NCBI RefSeq assembly: GCF_004005495.1
Contig: NZ_RZYA01000007.1
Location: 1-64,000 of the forward strand
DNA from: Streptomyces antnestii
GTDB lineage: Bacteria > Actinomycetota > Actinomycetes > Streptomycetales > Streptomycetaceae
Direction of reading: 5' to 3'
Length of the DNA: 64,000 nucleotides
Positions 16,131 to 25,418 of this stretch are shown piece by piece (the first letter of the stretch is position 1; each line of letters starts with the position of its first letter). The notes under the pieces were generated by a model. That model worked only from the letters and a program-made list of their open reading frames with translations, searched no databases and had not been told where the DNA came from. Position numbers and translations under genes: made by a program.

Positions 16131-16937
16131 TCAGTGTCGAGCGGTGAGGGTTTCGGGGTCCCATCCGCCGCGCGGGACGCTGTCGCGCAGCAGGCGGGTG
16201 TAGGGGTCCTGGGGGTTGTCGAGCACGTCGGCGGTGGGCCCTTGCTCGACGACTGCGCCGTGCCGCATGACGATCGTGTCGTCGGTGACCTGGCGGATGA
16301 CGGCGAGATCGTGGCTGATGAACAGGTAGCTCACGCCACGCTTGCGCCGGATGTCCGAGAGCAGATTGAGGATCTGGGCCTGGATCGAGACGTCCAGGGC
16401 CGACACGGCCTCGTCGAGGATGAGGACGGCCGGATCGGCGGCGAGCGCGCGGGCGATGGCGACGCGCTGGCGCTGCCCTCCGGACAGTGACCTCGGCAGT
16501 GCCGCGAGCTGCCGGTCGTCGAGTCCGACGAGCTCGGCGAGTTCGCTCACGCGCTTCCTGGTCTCGTCGCGGCCGAGCCGGGAGTGCACGCCGACGACCT
16601 CCGCGAGGCAGTCGCCGACGCGCTGGCGGCGGTCGAGCGAGGTGTACGGGTCCTGGAAGACGATCTGGATGTCCCGGCCCCGCTCACGGCGGCTGCGGGC
16701 GGAACGCGCCGGATGGGTCCGGTCCTCGCCCCGGTACGTGATGCGGCCGCCTGAGGGACGCTCCAGGCCGATGATCATCCGCGCGGTGGTCGTCTTGCCG
16801 GAGCCGGACTCGCCGACGATGCCGAGGGATCCGCCCGGCGCGAGGGCGAAGCTCACGTCGGCGACCGCGGTCGCCTGGGCACGCCCGTGGCCGAACGTCT
16901 TGGTCAGGTGCTCGACCACGAGCAGCGGTTCGGTCAT
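16131..16937 (-). CDS. ABC transporter ATP-binding protein (OppF/DppF type)
   Basis: The 268-residue ATPase has Walker A GESGSGKTTTAR, Q-loop VFQDPYTSLD, signature LSGGQRQR, Walker B AVLILDEAVSALD and the switch His in FISHDLAV. It energises import with the neighbouring OppD-type partner. AGGAGG lies before the ATG at 16937, and the start overlaps the upstream gene's stop by 4 bp. The frame remains open upstream but is then a shadow of the partner gene. It lacks the long C-terminal oligopeptide Cys domain seen in the partner, and is short for DppF. Confidence 0.93.
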   Translation of the reverse strand: MTEPLLVVEHLTKTFGHGRAQATAVADVSFALAPGGSLGIVGESGSGKTTTARMIIGLERPSGGRITYRGEDRTHPARSARSRRERGRDIQIVFQDPYTSLDRRQRVGDCLAEVVGVHSRLGRDETRKRVSELAELVGLDDRQLAALPRSLSGGQRQRVAIARALAADPAVLILDEAVSALDVSIQAQILNLLSDIRRKRGVSYLFISHDLAVIRQVTDDTIVMRHGAVVEQGPTADVLDNPQDPYTRLLRDSVPRGGWDPETLTARH

Positions 16938-17956
16938 CGCTGGACCTCCTCGTTCGAAGCGGAGCCGACGTGCTCCTGCGGCACCAACTGGCCGCGCAGT
17001 GCGGGCATTCGGACACACCGGGTCTGCGACGGGCCGATCTGCAGCAGGGGCGGCACCCCCGCCCTGCACTCCTCCTCGGCGAAGCGGCAGCGCGGGGCGA
17101 ACGCGCAGCCGTCCGGCGCCTCGTACGCGGTGGTGGGGTGACCGGCGATGGCGGGCAGCCGCTCGACGCGCCGGTCGATCTCGGGCCGAGCCTGCACCAG
17201 TGCGGCGGTGTAGGGGTGGAGCGGGTCCTCGTGCAGCCGCTTCGAATCCTGACGCTCCATCACCTGGCCCGCGTACAGCACGATCGTCTCGTCGCACACG
17301 GCGCCGGCGAGTTCCAGGTCGTGCGTGATGAAGAGCATCGCCATGCCGTACTCGCGCTGCATGCGCCGCAGGATCGCCATCACCTCCGCCTGCGTGGTGA
17401 CGTCGAGCGCGGTCGTCGGCTCGTCCGCGAGGATGAGCCGGGGCCGCGCGGCGACCGCGGCGGCGATCATCACACGTTGCAGCAGACCGCCGGAGAGCTC
17501 GTGCGGGAACTGCCGCAGCCGGCGCTCCGGGTCGGAGATCCCGACCTCGGCGAGCAGCTCCTGCGCGCGCTTGCGGGCGGCGGACTTCGGCATCTTGTCG
17601 TTGATGCGCATCGCCTCGGTGAGGAAGTCGCCGATCGTGCGGACGGGGTTCGTGTAGGCCCGCGCGTCCTGGAAGATCATCGCGACGTCCTTGGCCCGGT
17701 AGGACCGCAGGGCGTCGGTGCGCAGGTCGAACACCTCGGCGCCGTCGAAGCGGACACCGCCCCGGACGTCGGCGCCGTCGGGGAGCAGGCGCGCGATGGT
17801 GCGCACCGTCATCGACTTGCCCGAGCCGGACTCGCCGACCAGGCCGAGCGTGCTGCCGCGGTCGAGCGAGAACGAGACGTCGCGCAGTACGGTGCGCAGC
17901 TCGCCCCCGACGGGCAACTGGACTGTCAGATCCTCGACTTCGAGAAGTGCGTTCAC
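16934..17956 (-). CDS. ABC transporter ATP-binding protein (OppD/DppD type)
   Basis: The 340-residue ATPase has Walker [14 protein letters not shown]-loop IFQDARAYTNP, signature LSGGLLQR, Walker [13 protein letters not shown] and FITHDLEL. The C-terminal oligopeptide domain carries the Cys cluster GCAFAPRCRFAEEEC and a later RCV, which in some family members binds an Fe-S cluster. GTG at 17956 follows GGGAGG at 7 nt and overlaps the permease stop (GTGA). Confidence 0.93.
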   Translation of the reverse strand: MNALLEVEDLTVQLPVGGELRTVLRDVSFSLDRGSTLGLVGESGSGKSMTVRTIARLLPDGADVRGGVRFDGAEVFDLRTDALRSYRAKDVAMIFQDARAYTNPVRTIGDFLTEAMRINDKMPKSAARKRAQELLAEVGISDPERRLRQFPHELSGGLLQRVMIAAAVAARPRLILADEPTTALDVTTQAEVMAILRRMQREYGMAMLFITHDLELAGAVCDETIVLYAGQVMERQDSKRLHEDPLHPYTAALVQARPEIDRRVERLPAIAGHPTTAYEAPDGCAFAPRCRFAEEECRAGVPPLLQIGPSQTRCVRMPALRGQLVPQEHVGSASNEEVQR

Positions 17957-18828
17957 GAGCGGGCCTCCCAGCGCTCCGTGAGCCGGTCGCCGAGCATGTT
18001 GACGGCGCCGACGGTGATGACGATGAGCGCGCTGGCGTACAGGGCCTCCTGCGGGTGCTGCTGCAGCACACCGGCCATGCCGGTGCCGACCATCGCGCCC
18101 CAGTCCGAGGTCGGCGGCTGCACCCCGAGGCCGATGAAGGAGAGACCCGCGAGGTCCATCAGGGCGAACCCGAAGGCGAGGGTGGCGTTGGCGACGATCA
18201 GGCCGCCCACGTTGGGCAGGATGTGCCGCAGCGCGATCCGCATCCCGTGCACGCCCTGGACCTGCAGCGCCGCGATGTAGGGCAGGTTGCGCTCGCGCAG
18301 CGCGGCGCTCCGCACGATCCGTGCGATGTAGGGGATGTAGGCGATGGACAGCGCCACGACGGCGGCCGGCAGGCCGGAACCGAACAGGGCGGTCGCCAGG
18401 ATCGCGAGGAGCAGGCCGGGGAAGGCGAACACCGCGTCGACGACGCGCACCACCATCTGGTCGAACCATCCGCCGAACCACACGGCCGCGAGCGCGAGGA
18501 CCGTCCCGAGGAGCGTCGAGATCACCACGACGAGGAACGGCCCGACGAGGGCGGTCCGGGAGCCGTGGACGAGGCGCGCGAGCAGGTCCCGCCCGCTCGC
18601 GTCGGTGCCCAACAGGTGCGTACCGCTCGAACTCTGGTAAGCGCCCGAGAGATCGACGGTGTTCGGGTCGTGCGGCGAGAGGAGCGGCGCGAGGAGGGCG
18701 CAGCAGACGACGAGTCCGAGGAGCGTGACCGCCACCCAGCCGGACATGCCGATGCCGCTCGTGCGAAGCGTCGTCCGCCGGCCGGCCTTCCGGGCCCCGG
18801 TACGGCGTACCGCTGCTGTTGCGCTCAT
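17953..18828 (-). CDS. ABC transporter permease (DppC type)
   Basis: The 291-residue protein has an N-terminal membrane helix after a basic leader (GWVAVTLLGLVVCCALLAPL). The DppC 'GTDASGRDLLARLVHGSRTAL' region follows, then five further hydrophobic segments. The EAA loop reads AALQVQGVHGMRIALRHILP. It forms the membrane channel with the DppB-type partner. The ATG at 18828 overlaps the stop of the upstream permease gene. Confidence 0.93.
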   Translation of the reverse strand: MSATAAVRRTGARKAGRRTTLRTSGIGMSGWVAVTLLGLVVCCALLAPLLSPHDPNTVDLSGAYQSSSGTHLLGTDASGRDLLARLVHGSRTALVGPFLVVVISTLLGTVLALAAVWFGGWFDQMVVRVVDAVFAFPGLLLAILATALFGSGLPAAVVALSIAYIPYIARIVRSAALRERNLPYIAALQVQGVHGMRIALRHILPNVGGLIVANATLAFGFALMDLAGLSFIGLGVQPPTSDWGAMVGTGMAGVLQQHPQEALYASALIVITVGAVNMLGDRLTERWEARS

Positions 18829-19874
18829 GAGTCCTTCTTCCCGATCGACACGCGCGGGTCGAGCAGTGTGTAGGCGATGTCGATGAGGGTGTTCAGCACG
18901 ATGAAGGCGGCGACGTACAGCAGACAGATGGCCTGTACGACGGGGAAGTCCTTCTGCTGGACCGAGCTGACGAGGAACTGGCCGAGCCCGCCGAGCTGGA
19001 AGACCTGTTCCACGACGACGCTGCCCGCGATGAGGCCCGCGATCGTGAGGCCGGCGACGGTGAGCACCGGCATCGCGGCGTTGCGCATCACGTGTCTGCG
19101 CACGACGGCCCCGCGGGGCAGTCCGCGGCTGATCGCCGTCTGCACGTGATCGGCGGACAGCTCCGCGCGGACCGCGGTCTGGGCGAGTCGCGCGACGAAC
19201 GCGACGGACGCGAGGGCGAGCGCGACCGACGGAAGGACCAGGTGGTAGACCTCGTCGAGGCCCGCGCGGCCGGCGCCGAACACCGGGAACCACTCCAGGT
19301 CGACCGCGAACACGACGATCAGCACGACCGCTCCGACGAAGGTCGGTACCGCCATGACCCCCGTCGCGCCGGCCATGGCCGACCGGGACAGCCAGCCGGG
19401 CCTGAGGCCGGCGAGCGTGCCGATGGCCAGACCGACCACCAGGACGATCGCCGCGGCCATGATGACGAGCAGTGTGGTCACCGAGGCGCGGCTGCCGACC
19501 AGCGACGACACCGGCTGGTTGTAGATGATCGAGGTGCCGAAGTCGCCGTGCAGCACGCCGCCCAGCCACCTCAGGTACTGCTGCCAGATGGAGTCGTCGA
19601 GGTGGTACTCGGCCTTGATCGCGGCGATCGCCTCGGGGGTCATGGTGCGGCCGTGCGTGAGATACGTGAGCGGGTTTCCCGGCGCGGCGTAGAGCGCTCC
19701 GAAGACGACCAGGCTCGCGATGAACAAGGTCACCACGAGGCCCGCGACGCGAACGGAGACGAACCGCAGGATCGCCCCGCCGTGCCGCCGCTTCGCCTTC
19801 GCCTCGGCCTGTCCTGACGGGACGGGTGAGGACGAGGGTGAGGGTGAGGGTGGGGTCATGGTCGCGTCGCTCAT
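18825..19874 (-). CDS. ABC transporter permease (DppB type)
   Basis: The 349-residue protein has a Ser/Pro-rich cytoplasmic leader (about 35 residues). Six predicted membrane segments and the EAA motif (AISRGLPRGAVVRRHVMRNA) follow. The periplasmic loop between helices 1 and 2 carries the DppB-typical PGNPLTYLTHGRTMTPEAI. GGAGGT precedes the ATG at 19874. The start overlaps the amidohydrolase stop by 4 bp, so translation is probably coupled. Confidence 0.92.
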   Translation of the reverse strand: MSDATMTPPSPSPSSSPVPSGQAEAKAKRRHGGAILRFVSVRVAGLVVTLFIASLVVFGALYAAPGNPLTYLTHGRTMTPEAIAAIKAEYHLDDSIWQQYLRWLGGVLHGDFGTSIIYNQPVSSLVGSRASVTTLLVIMAAAIVLVVGLAIGTLAGLRPGWLSRSAMAGATGVMAVPTFVGAVVLIVVFAVDLEWFPVFGAGRAGLDEVYHLVLPSVALALASVAFVARLAQTAVRAELSADHVQTAISRGLPRGAVVRRHVMRNAAMPVLTVAGLTIAGLIAGSVVVEQVFQLGGLGQFLVSSVQQKDFPVVQAICLLYVAAFIVLNTLIDIAYTLLDPRVSIGKKDS

Positions 19875-21520
19875 CGGGTCACCTCCGGCTGCGTGTGATG
19901 GACCGCGCGGCCGCCCACGACGGTTCGCAGCACGCGCGTGTCGAGCAGTTCCTCGAGCGGCCGGGCGAAGATGTCCCGGTCGAGCACGATGAAGTCGGCG
20001 TACAGCCCCTCGGCGAGGCGGCCGTGCAGGTGCTCGGAGCGGCTCGCCCAGGCGGCGTCACGCGTGGCGTGCACGATCGCGTCGGCGAGCGGCAGCGCGT
20101 AGTGCGCGAGGTTGGCGGGCAGCGACGGATCCAGTGCCGAACGCCGCGTCGCCGCGATGAACATGTTGGGCAGCGGCGCGTGCGGCGAGGTCGGGGAGTC
20201 GGTGCCGAGCACGAGGGTGGCCCCGGCGTCGGTCATCTCGGGCCAGGGGAAGCCGCGTTCGACCCGTTCGTCACCGAGTACACGTCGCCAGTTCTCCTGG
20301 ATGGCCGGATCGGCGTGGACGGGCTGCATGCTCGCCGTGATGCCGAGTGCCGCGAGCCGGCCGATGTCCGCGGGGTCGACGACTTCTAGGTGTTCGATGC
20401 GGTGGCGGCGCTCCTTGGGGCCGTTGAGGGCGACGGCGTGCTCGACGGCGCCGATCGCGACGCGGGTCGCCTCGTCGCCGATGGCGTGCATGGCGACCTG
20501 GAGGCCGGCCGCGTCGGCGGCGGCCACCACGGGGGCGAGCTCGGCGAGGCTCCAGATCGGGTCGGCGTTCGTGCCGTTCGCGTAGGGCCTGCCGAGGGAT
20601 GCGGTGCATCCGTCGACGGTTCCGTCGACCATGACCTTGATGCCGGTCACGCGCAGGAACGGGGTCGTCCGGTGGGTGGCGAGTTCGACCACGCGCTCGA
20701 CCTGGGCGAGGTTCCGGGCCTCGTCGCCGGTGGGCTGGACGCGCCAGAACGCGCTGATGCGGGTGGTCAGTTGCCCCGCCGCGTCGGCACGGCGCATCGC
20801 CGCGTAGTCGTCCTCGTTCAGCGCCATCTCGGTCGAGCCGACGACCCCGGACTCGGCGTACGCGGCGAGGGCGACCGCCAGGGCCTCGTCGCGGTCGGAG
20901 TCCGTGGTGAAACCGTCGAGCACCGGCCACACGAGGTGGTGCATCGCGGTCTCGTCGACCAGGCCGGTGGCCGCGCCCGTCTCGTCCCGGTGGACCGTTC
21001 CCCCGGGCGGTGACGCGGTGGCGCCGTCGATGCCGACGTCGGTGAGGGCCGCCGAGTTCAGCCAGATCGAGTGGAAGTCGTAGGCCTGCGCGTAGACGGG
21101 CCGGTCGGCGACGACGGCGTCGAGCATGCCGCGGTCGGGTACGCCGCCAGGTATGTCACCGTGCTTCCACCCGGTGGCGAGCACGCGCGGTGCGTCGGGG
21201 TTCTCCCGCGCCCACGTCCCGATGCGCCGCTGGATCTCCTCCACGGTGTTGGCGCCCCAGAGATCGACCTGGGACGCCGCTTCGCCGGTGCCGACGACGT
21301 GCGCGTGGCCGTCGACGAATCCGGGGAGGACGGTCGAACCGTCGAGGTCGTGGACCAGGGCGTCCGGTCCGGCCACCCGTGTCGCGGTGGCCTCGTCGCC
21401 GACGTAGGCGAGCCTGTCGCCCACCACCACGAGCGACTCGGCCCAGGTGCGCCGGTCGGAGGTGAAGATGCGGGCGTTGCGGTAGAGATGAGCGGTCGTC
21501 GTGGTCACGTCGTTGTCCAT
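19871..21520 (-). CDS. Amidohydrolase family protein, YtcJ-like
   Basis: The 549-residue protein belongs to the metal-dependent amidohydrolase-3 group. It has the N-terminal strand domain, metal-binding DGHAHV, HAIGDEATRVAIGAVEHAV, HRIEHLEVV and the late catalytic GTDSPTSPHAPLPNM. YtcJ-type members hydrolyse amide or ester bonds in poorly defined substrates. It is second in the operon after the C45 protein and before the importer genes. This suggests that an imported amide is cut inside the cell. No signal peptide is seen. Confidence 0.92.
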   Translation of the reverse strand: MDNDVTTTTAHLYRNARIFTSDRRTWAESLVVVGDRLAYVGDEATATRVAGPDALVHDLDGSTVLPGFVDGHAHVVGTGEAASQVDLWGANTVEEIQRRIGTWARENPDAPRVLATGWKHGDIPGGVPDRGMLDAVVADRPVYAQAYDFHSIWLNSAALTDVGIDGATASPPGGTVHRDETGAATGLVDETAMHHLVWPVLDGFTTDSDRDEALAVALAAYAESGVVGSTEMALNEDDYAAMRRADAAGQLTTRISAFWRVQPTGDEARNLAQVERVVELATHRTTPFLRVTGIKVMVDGTVDGCTASLGRPYANGTNADPIWSLAELAPVVAAADAAGLQVAMHAIGDEATRVAIGAVEHAVALNGPKERRHRIEHLEVVDPADIGRLAALGITASMQPVHADPAIQENWRRVLGDERVERGFPWPEMTDAGATLVLGTDSPTSPHAPLPNMFIAATRRSALDPSLPANLAHYALPLADAIVHATRDAAWASRSEHLHGRLAEGLYADFIVLDRDIFARPLEELLDTRVLRTVVGGRAVHHTQPEVTR

Positions 21521-21538
21521 CGGGTTCCTCTTCGTTCC

Positions 21539-22612
21539 TCAGAACTGGTCGAGACCCTCGCGGGCCGCGGTGTCGGGGTTGCCCGCCCGGTACTGGAGGG
21601 CGAAGCGGGGAAGGTCGAGAGAGGCCGTGAGCAACGTCCCCCACTGTTCGTGGCCCGGCTGGGACGTGTCGGCGTGGACGCACACCACGGCGCCTGCACC
21701 CTCGCCCCCGCAGAAGGCTGCCGCGCGCTCCGGCGCGGAGCGGCCCGACATGCCGCCCCGCACACCGCGCGCGTGCTCGTACCGCTCGGCCGACAGCGAT
21801 TCCGGGGTGCCGGCGTCGCCGTCGGCGAGGGCGGGATCGAGGAAGTGGTTCGTGTGAACGACCCAGCCGTCGGTGCCGGGCCGCACCACGGCGATGCCGG
21901 CGGGTGACATCTCGATGGACGCCGCTTCGGCGTGACCGTCCCGGTAGCTCGCGACGGTCAGCACGGTCGACGCGCTCAGAGTGGCGGAGGCGGCGATGTC
22001 GCGGGCCTCCGCCACCGTCGTCGCCTCTTCCAAAACCCGACGCGCGACGGCATGGACGGGTACTCCGCCGGTGGCGCTGTCGGAGCGGTGCCTCAGGATG
22101 TTGAAGTGCAGGCCGAGGCCGGCGTCGTTGACCCCGATCTTCGTGGCCGTGCCGAACTCGGTGAAGAGCTTCACCCGGCGCCCTGTTCCGGTCGCGAGCG
22201 ACAGCAGGAGGCCGTCCGGGGTGAGCGCGTCGTGCCAGTCCCACGTCTGGATCGTCTCGGGTGGCCCGCCGTTGGGCGGCGCGTACACGGCGGTCGTGCA
22301 CTCGCCCTTCCCGGGGGGCGCCGCGGCGAGCACCTCGGTCCGTGCGCCGACCGCGGCCACGTGCCACGGCTCGACCCCGGCCGCCTCGGCGATTCCGTCG
22401 GACTCCTCGGCCAGACCCGGGTACCAGTCGCGCAAGGCGTCGTGACTGCGGGCGGCGGTGTCGCGGACGGTCGTCCCCGAGATGCCCAGAACCTCGAAAT
22501 GCGCGAGGTACCGGGCGCTGACGTCACGCACCTGGTCCGCGTATCGCGTGCCGATCTCGCGTCCACGGGCGTGGGGGTCGGAAGTGGTCGTGCGAAGTGT
22601 GTGCAGCTTCAT
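21539..22612 (-). CDS. C45 family autoproteolytic acyltransferase/hydrolase
   Basis: The 357-residue protein resembles isopenicillin-N acyltransferase (peptidase family C45, Ntn-hydrolase fold). The putative nucleophile is Cys105 in GKGECTTAVY, at the usual place, about 105 residues in. In this family the precursor self-cleaves before that Cys. Other conserved parts are WDWHDAL and GTATKIGVNDAGLGLHFN. Bacterial members cleave or transfer acyl groups on amides. It heads the operon behind a LacI-controlled promoter. There is no signal peptide, so it probably acts in the cytoplasm. Confidence 0.85.
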   Translation of the reverse strand: MKLHTLRTTTSDPHARGREIGTRYADQVRDVSARYLAHFEVLGISGTTVRDTAARSHDALRDWYPGLAEESDGIAEAAGVEPWHVAAVGARTEVLAAAPPGKGECTTAVYAPPNGGPPETIQTWDWHDALTPDGLLLSLATGTGRRVKLFTEFGTATKIGVNDAGLGLHFNILRHRSDSATGGVPVHAVARRVLEEATTVAEARDIAASATLSASTVLTVASYRDGHAEAASIEMSPAGIAVVRPGTDGWVVHTNHFLDPALADGDAGTPESLSAERYEHARGVRGGMSGRSAPERAAAFCGGEGAGAVVCVHADTSQPGHEQWGTLLTASLDLPRFALQYRAGNPDTAAREGLDQF

Positions 22613-22687
22613 CGTGTTGCCGTTCGACCTTTGCTGTTGCTCTTCGACCTTTGCTTGTGAGGCCAGTCACAGTGAGAAGTGGGCGAC

Positions 22688-22716
22688 ACGCTAAGTTGGT
22701 AAAACGTTTAATACAA
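22688..22716 (-). promoter_or_regulatory. Promoter of the C45/ABC operon with LacI-type operator
   Basis: On the minus strand, -35 TTGTAT (22711-22716) and -10 TAGCGT (22688-22693) are spaced by 17 bp. The spacer contains AAACGTTT (22702-22709), a centrally symmetric core typical of LacI-family operators. The divergent neighbour encodes a LacI repressor, which would block this promoter. Confidence 0.65.
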
Positions 22717-22781
22717 CGGTGTGCGTCATGTCACTTTCCGCGCCCGGGCGGTAGCGGAAAGTGCAGATGGAGGAGGTCGTC

Positions 22782-23810
22782 GTGGCTCGCTCGAAGGGCG
22801 TGACCATTCGCGATGTCGCCCAGCGCGCGGGGGTTTCCGTCGCGGCCGTCTCGATGGCGCTCAACGACACCGGGACACTGAGCGCGGCCACGCGACTGCG
22901 CATCCGCGCCACAGCCGAGGAGATGGAGTACCAGGCCGACGCGCTCGCGCGAGGTCTGCGGGGTTCGCCGGTGGGGGCGATCGGACTCGTCATGCGATCA
23001 CTGGACGCGCTGAGCGAGTACGCGCCGCCGGGCGTCGACTTGTTCACCCGCTACATCGGCGCCGCCTCGGCGCAGGCGATGGACCGCGGACTCAGTCTGA
23101 TGCTCGTGCGTGACCCGACCAAGCGGCCGACACCACCACTCGCGCTGTCGCTCGACGGCTACATCGTGACGATGCCTCACGTGGACGATCCGGTGATCGA
23201 TCTCCTCGAACGGCGCGGGATCCCGTACGTGACGCTGGGGCGCGATCCCAGCCGCCCCGACTTCACCGACTGGGCCACCGAGGACGAGATCTCCACCTTC
23301 CGGCGCATCTACGAGCACTTCGCCGCAGCCGGTGCCCGGTCGATCGTCCTGTTGCGCGGAACCGACCCCAACGCGTGGAACATCGACAGCGAGGCGACGT
23401 ACCGCGCATGGTGCGAGAGCGTCGGGATCACGCCGCGCGTCTACCTGTCGGCCGAGCGCGCCGGCGAACGCGGCGGCGAGGAGGTGGCGCAGGCGATCGT
23501 GGACGACGAGATCCCCGATGCGATCCTGTGCCACACGGGCCGTCAGGCGGCCGGTGTGCTCACGGGCCTCACGGCTCGTGGCGTCGCCGTACCCGACCGG
23601 ACGCTGCTCGCCACGGCTTCCGACTCCGAGCACACCCGGCACAGCAGGCCCGCCATCTCGGCGGTCGAACTCCACGCCGAGGAAACGACGTTGGCGCTGC
23701 TCGACCTCCTCCAGGCGCGCATCGCGGGCGAGCCGAGCGCGGGCCCGATCCTGACGACGGGCCGGTTCCGGGTACGGGCGTCTTCCCGGCGGGCCCACAC
23801 GAGCGGCTGA
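22782..23810 (+). CDS. LacI family transcriptional repressor
   Basis: The 342-residue protein has the LacI helix-turn-helix with hinge (VTIRDVAQRAGVSVAAVSMALN, then RATAEEMEYQADALARGLRG). A periplasmic-binding-protein-like sensor domain follows. GTG at 22782 was chosen because GGAGGAGG lies 5 nt upstream and the HTH then starts at the family's usual position. It is divergent from the amidohydrolase/ABC operon, whose promoter holds a LacI-type palindrome. The inducer is probably the imported compound or a breakdown product, although the sensor domain does not reveal which. Confidence 0.93.
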   Translation: MARSKGVTIRDVAQRAGVSVAAVSMALNDTGTLSAATRLRIRATAEEMEYQADALARGLRGSPVGAIGLVMRSLDALSEYAPPGVDLFTRYIGAASAQAMDRGLSLMLVRDPTKRPTPPLALSLDGYIVTMPHVDDPVIDLLERRGIPYVTLGRDPSRPDFTDWATEDEISTFRRIYEHFAAAGARSIVLLRGTDPNAWNIDSEATYRAWCESVGITPRVYLSAERAGERGGEEVAQAIVDDEIPDAILCHTGRQAAGVLTGLTARGVAVPDRTLLATASDSEHTRHSRPAISAVELHAEETTLALLDLLQARIAGEPSAGPILTTGRFRVRASSRRAHTSG

Positions 23811-24004
23811 CACGCCCCCCGTTCACCGGAAGCCCTCCCGTACGACGCATCCACCTGGGTAGCACCCGGAACACCACCTGCGCCGTTCCGGATGGCAGGC
23901 GACTCGCCGCCCCGCCACCGTCCCCGGCCAGGGCACACCTCCGAGCCCGACCGTCACGCCCTGACCCGCCCGCGATCTCGCGTACCGACCGGCCGGGGTC
24001 TCCG

Positions 24005-25336
24005 TCAGCTCGTCCCGGCGGCGAGGACGCGGCGGGCGGCGAGCGTGGCCGAGTGGACGGCGGCCTCGCTGTTGGGGCGGAGCGCCACCCAGTCGCCGGC
24101 GTAGTCGACACGGCGCAGGGGGCGTTCGAGGAACGCCCGCCGCAGGCGCAGCGCGTCCGGTGTCGCTTCCGGCAGGCCGTTGGGCCAGCGCACCACGATG
24201 GCCGTACGCGTAGCCTCGGTCAGGCCCGGCAGATACCGCTCGGCGTGTGCGCTGACTTCGGACACGATCTCGTCGTCGGTACGTTCAAGCAGGCGCGCCG
24301 ACGCGTACGGCGAGACGAACAGGCTGAGCAGACCGCGGCCGGACGGTACCCGGTCGGGTGCCCTGATGTGGTCGAGGACGACTCCGGCGCACACCTGGTC
24401 ATCCGCGGCCCGGACATGAAGGGCGTAGGACGGCCGGCGGGTCGGGCTCGGCAGGGGTCGGTCCAGCAAGCACAGAACCTTCAGCATCGGGCGGTAGGTG
24501 CTCGCCGCCAGGTAGGGACGCTCGTCGTCCGGGACATCGGCGTGGAGCGTGAGCGCCACCGGCGCGGGCACGGCCAGCACGGCGCGTCCGGCGGTCACCG
24601 TCTTGCCATCGGCCAGGTCGAGGCTTACGGTGCGCGGGCCCGGCTTGACCGCGACGACTGCGTTTCCGGTGACGACGTCAAGGCGGTCGGCCAGCGCACG
24701 GGTCAGGGTGTCCATGCCGTTCCGGTAGGTCACCCAGCGCGCTCCGGCGCCGCCGACGGCGAGCAGCAGCGCGGCCATCGGACCGATCGCCGACCGCTCC
24801 GGTTGCCAGCCGAAGAAGCCACCGGCCATGGGCTGCAACAGGCAGTCGTACACGTCGCGGTGGTAGCGATGGGCGTATTCCGCGATGGTCGCGTCGCCCA
24901 GCGGTGTCGCCTCGGGGCGGTCCTGGTCGAAGCCGTTCCTGTGCCGCATGAGCGCCGCGGTGAACCGCAGCCAGGACAGCCGGCCGCGCCAGGACATTCC
25001 GGCGCCGGTCAGCAGACCCGCCGGATGACCGAAGTTGGCATGGGCGCGCCCGTCACGCCACAGCGCGATGCGGCCGCCCACCGGAACGACGGCGTCCTCG
25101 GCCAGGCCGACCGCCCGGATCAGCTGCCAGGTGTTGTCGTAGCCCCGGACCGCGATGCTCTCCGCGCCCTCGTCGAGGACAAAGCCCTCGTGGCGGCGGC
25201 CCGCCATCCGCCCGCCGACCCGGGTGCACGCCTCGTACACGCGCACCGATCTGCCGGTCTCCGCCAGGTGGAAGGCGGTGGCCAGGCCCGAGATCCCGGC
25301 CCCCACCACAGCGACGTCGACGTCTGTGTCAGCCAT
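24005..25336 (-). CDS. FAD-dependent oxidase resembling protoporphyrinogen/amine oxidases
   Basis: The 443-residue protein has the dinucleotide-binding N-terminus VAVVGAGISGLATAFHLAET and the second FAD motif VGGRMAGRRHEGFVLDEGAE. The C-terminal FAD segment reads VDYAGDWVALRPNSEAAVHS. Overall layout is that of protoporphyrinogen-oxidase-like flavoproteins. No heme genes are nearby, so a tailoring oxidation in the operon's own pathway is more likely than heme synthesis. It is the last gene of the methyltransferase-to-oxidase operon, after an 82-bp gap from the acyl-activating gene. Confidence 0.85.
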   Translation of the reverse strand: MADTDVDVAVVGAGISGLATAFHLAETGRSVRVYEACTRVGGRMAGRRHEGFVLDEGAESIAVRGYDNTWQLIRAVGLAEDAVVPVGGRIALWRDGRAHANFGHPAGLLTGAGMSWRGRLSWLRFTAALMRHRNGFDQDRPEATPLGDATIAEYAHRYHRDVYDCLLQPMAGGFFGWQPERSAIGPMAALLLAVGGAGARWVTYRNGMDTLTRALADRLDVVTGNAVVAVKPGPRTVSLDLADGKTVTAGRAVLAVPAPVALTLHADVPDDERPYLAASTYRPMLKVLCLLDRPLPSPTRRPSYALHVRAADDQVCAGVVLDHIRAPDRVPSGRGLLSLFVSPYASARLLERTDDEIVSEVSAHAERYLPGLTEATRTAIVVRWPNGLPEATPDALRLRRAFLERPLRRVDYAGDWVALRPNSEAAVHSATLAARRVLAAGTS

Positions 25337-25418
25337 CGGCAGTTCACCTCTCGTGTAGATATATCGATACGAACGCCCCGGGACTCGCGCGGTCCGCCCT
25401 CCGGAGCGGCGGTGCGGG

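Noticed and set aside
24005-25336. True protoporphyrinogen oxidase of heme synthesis
   Set aside because: No heme genes nearby; it is embedded in an acyl/prenyl operon, so a tailoring oxidase is more likely.
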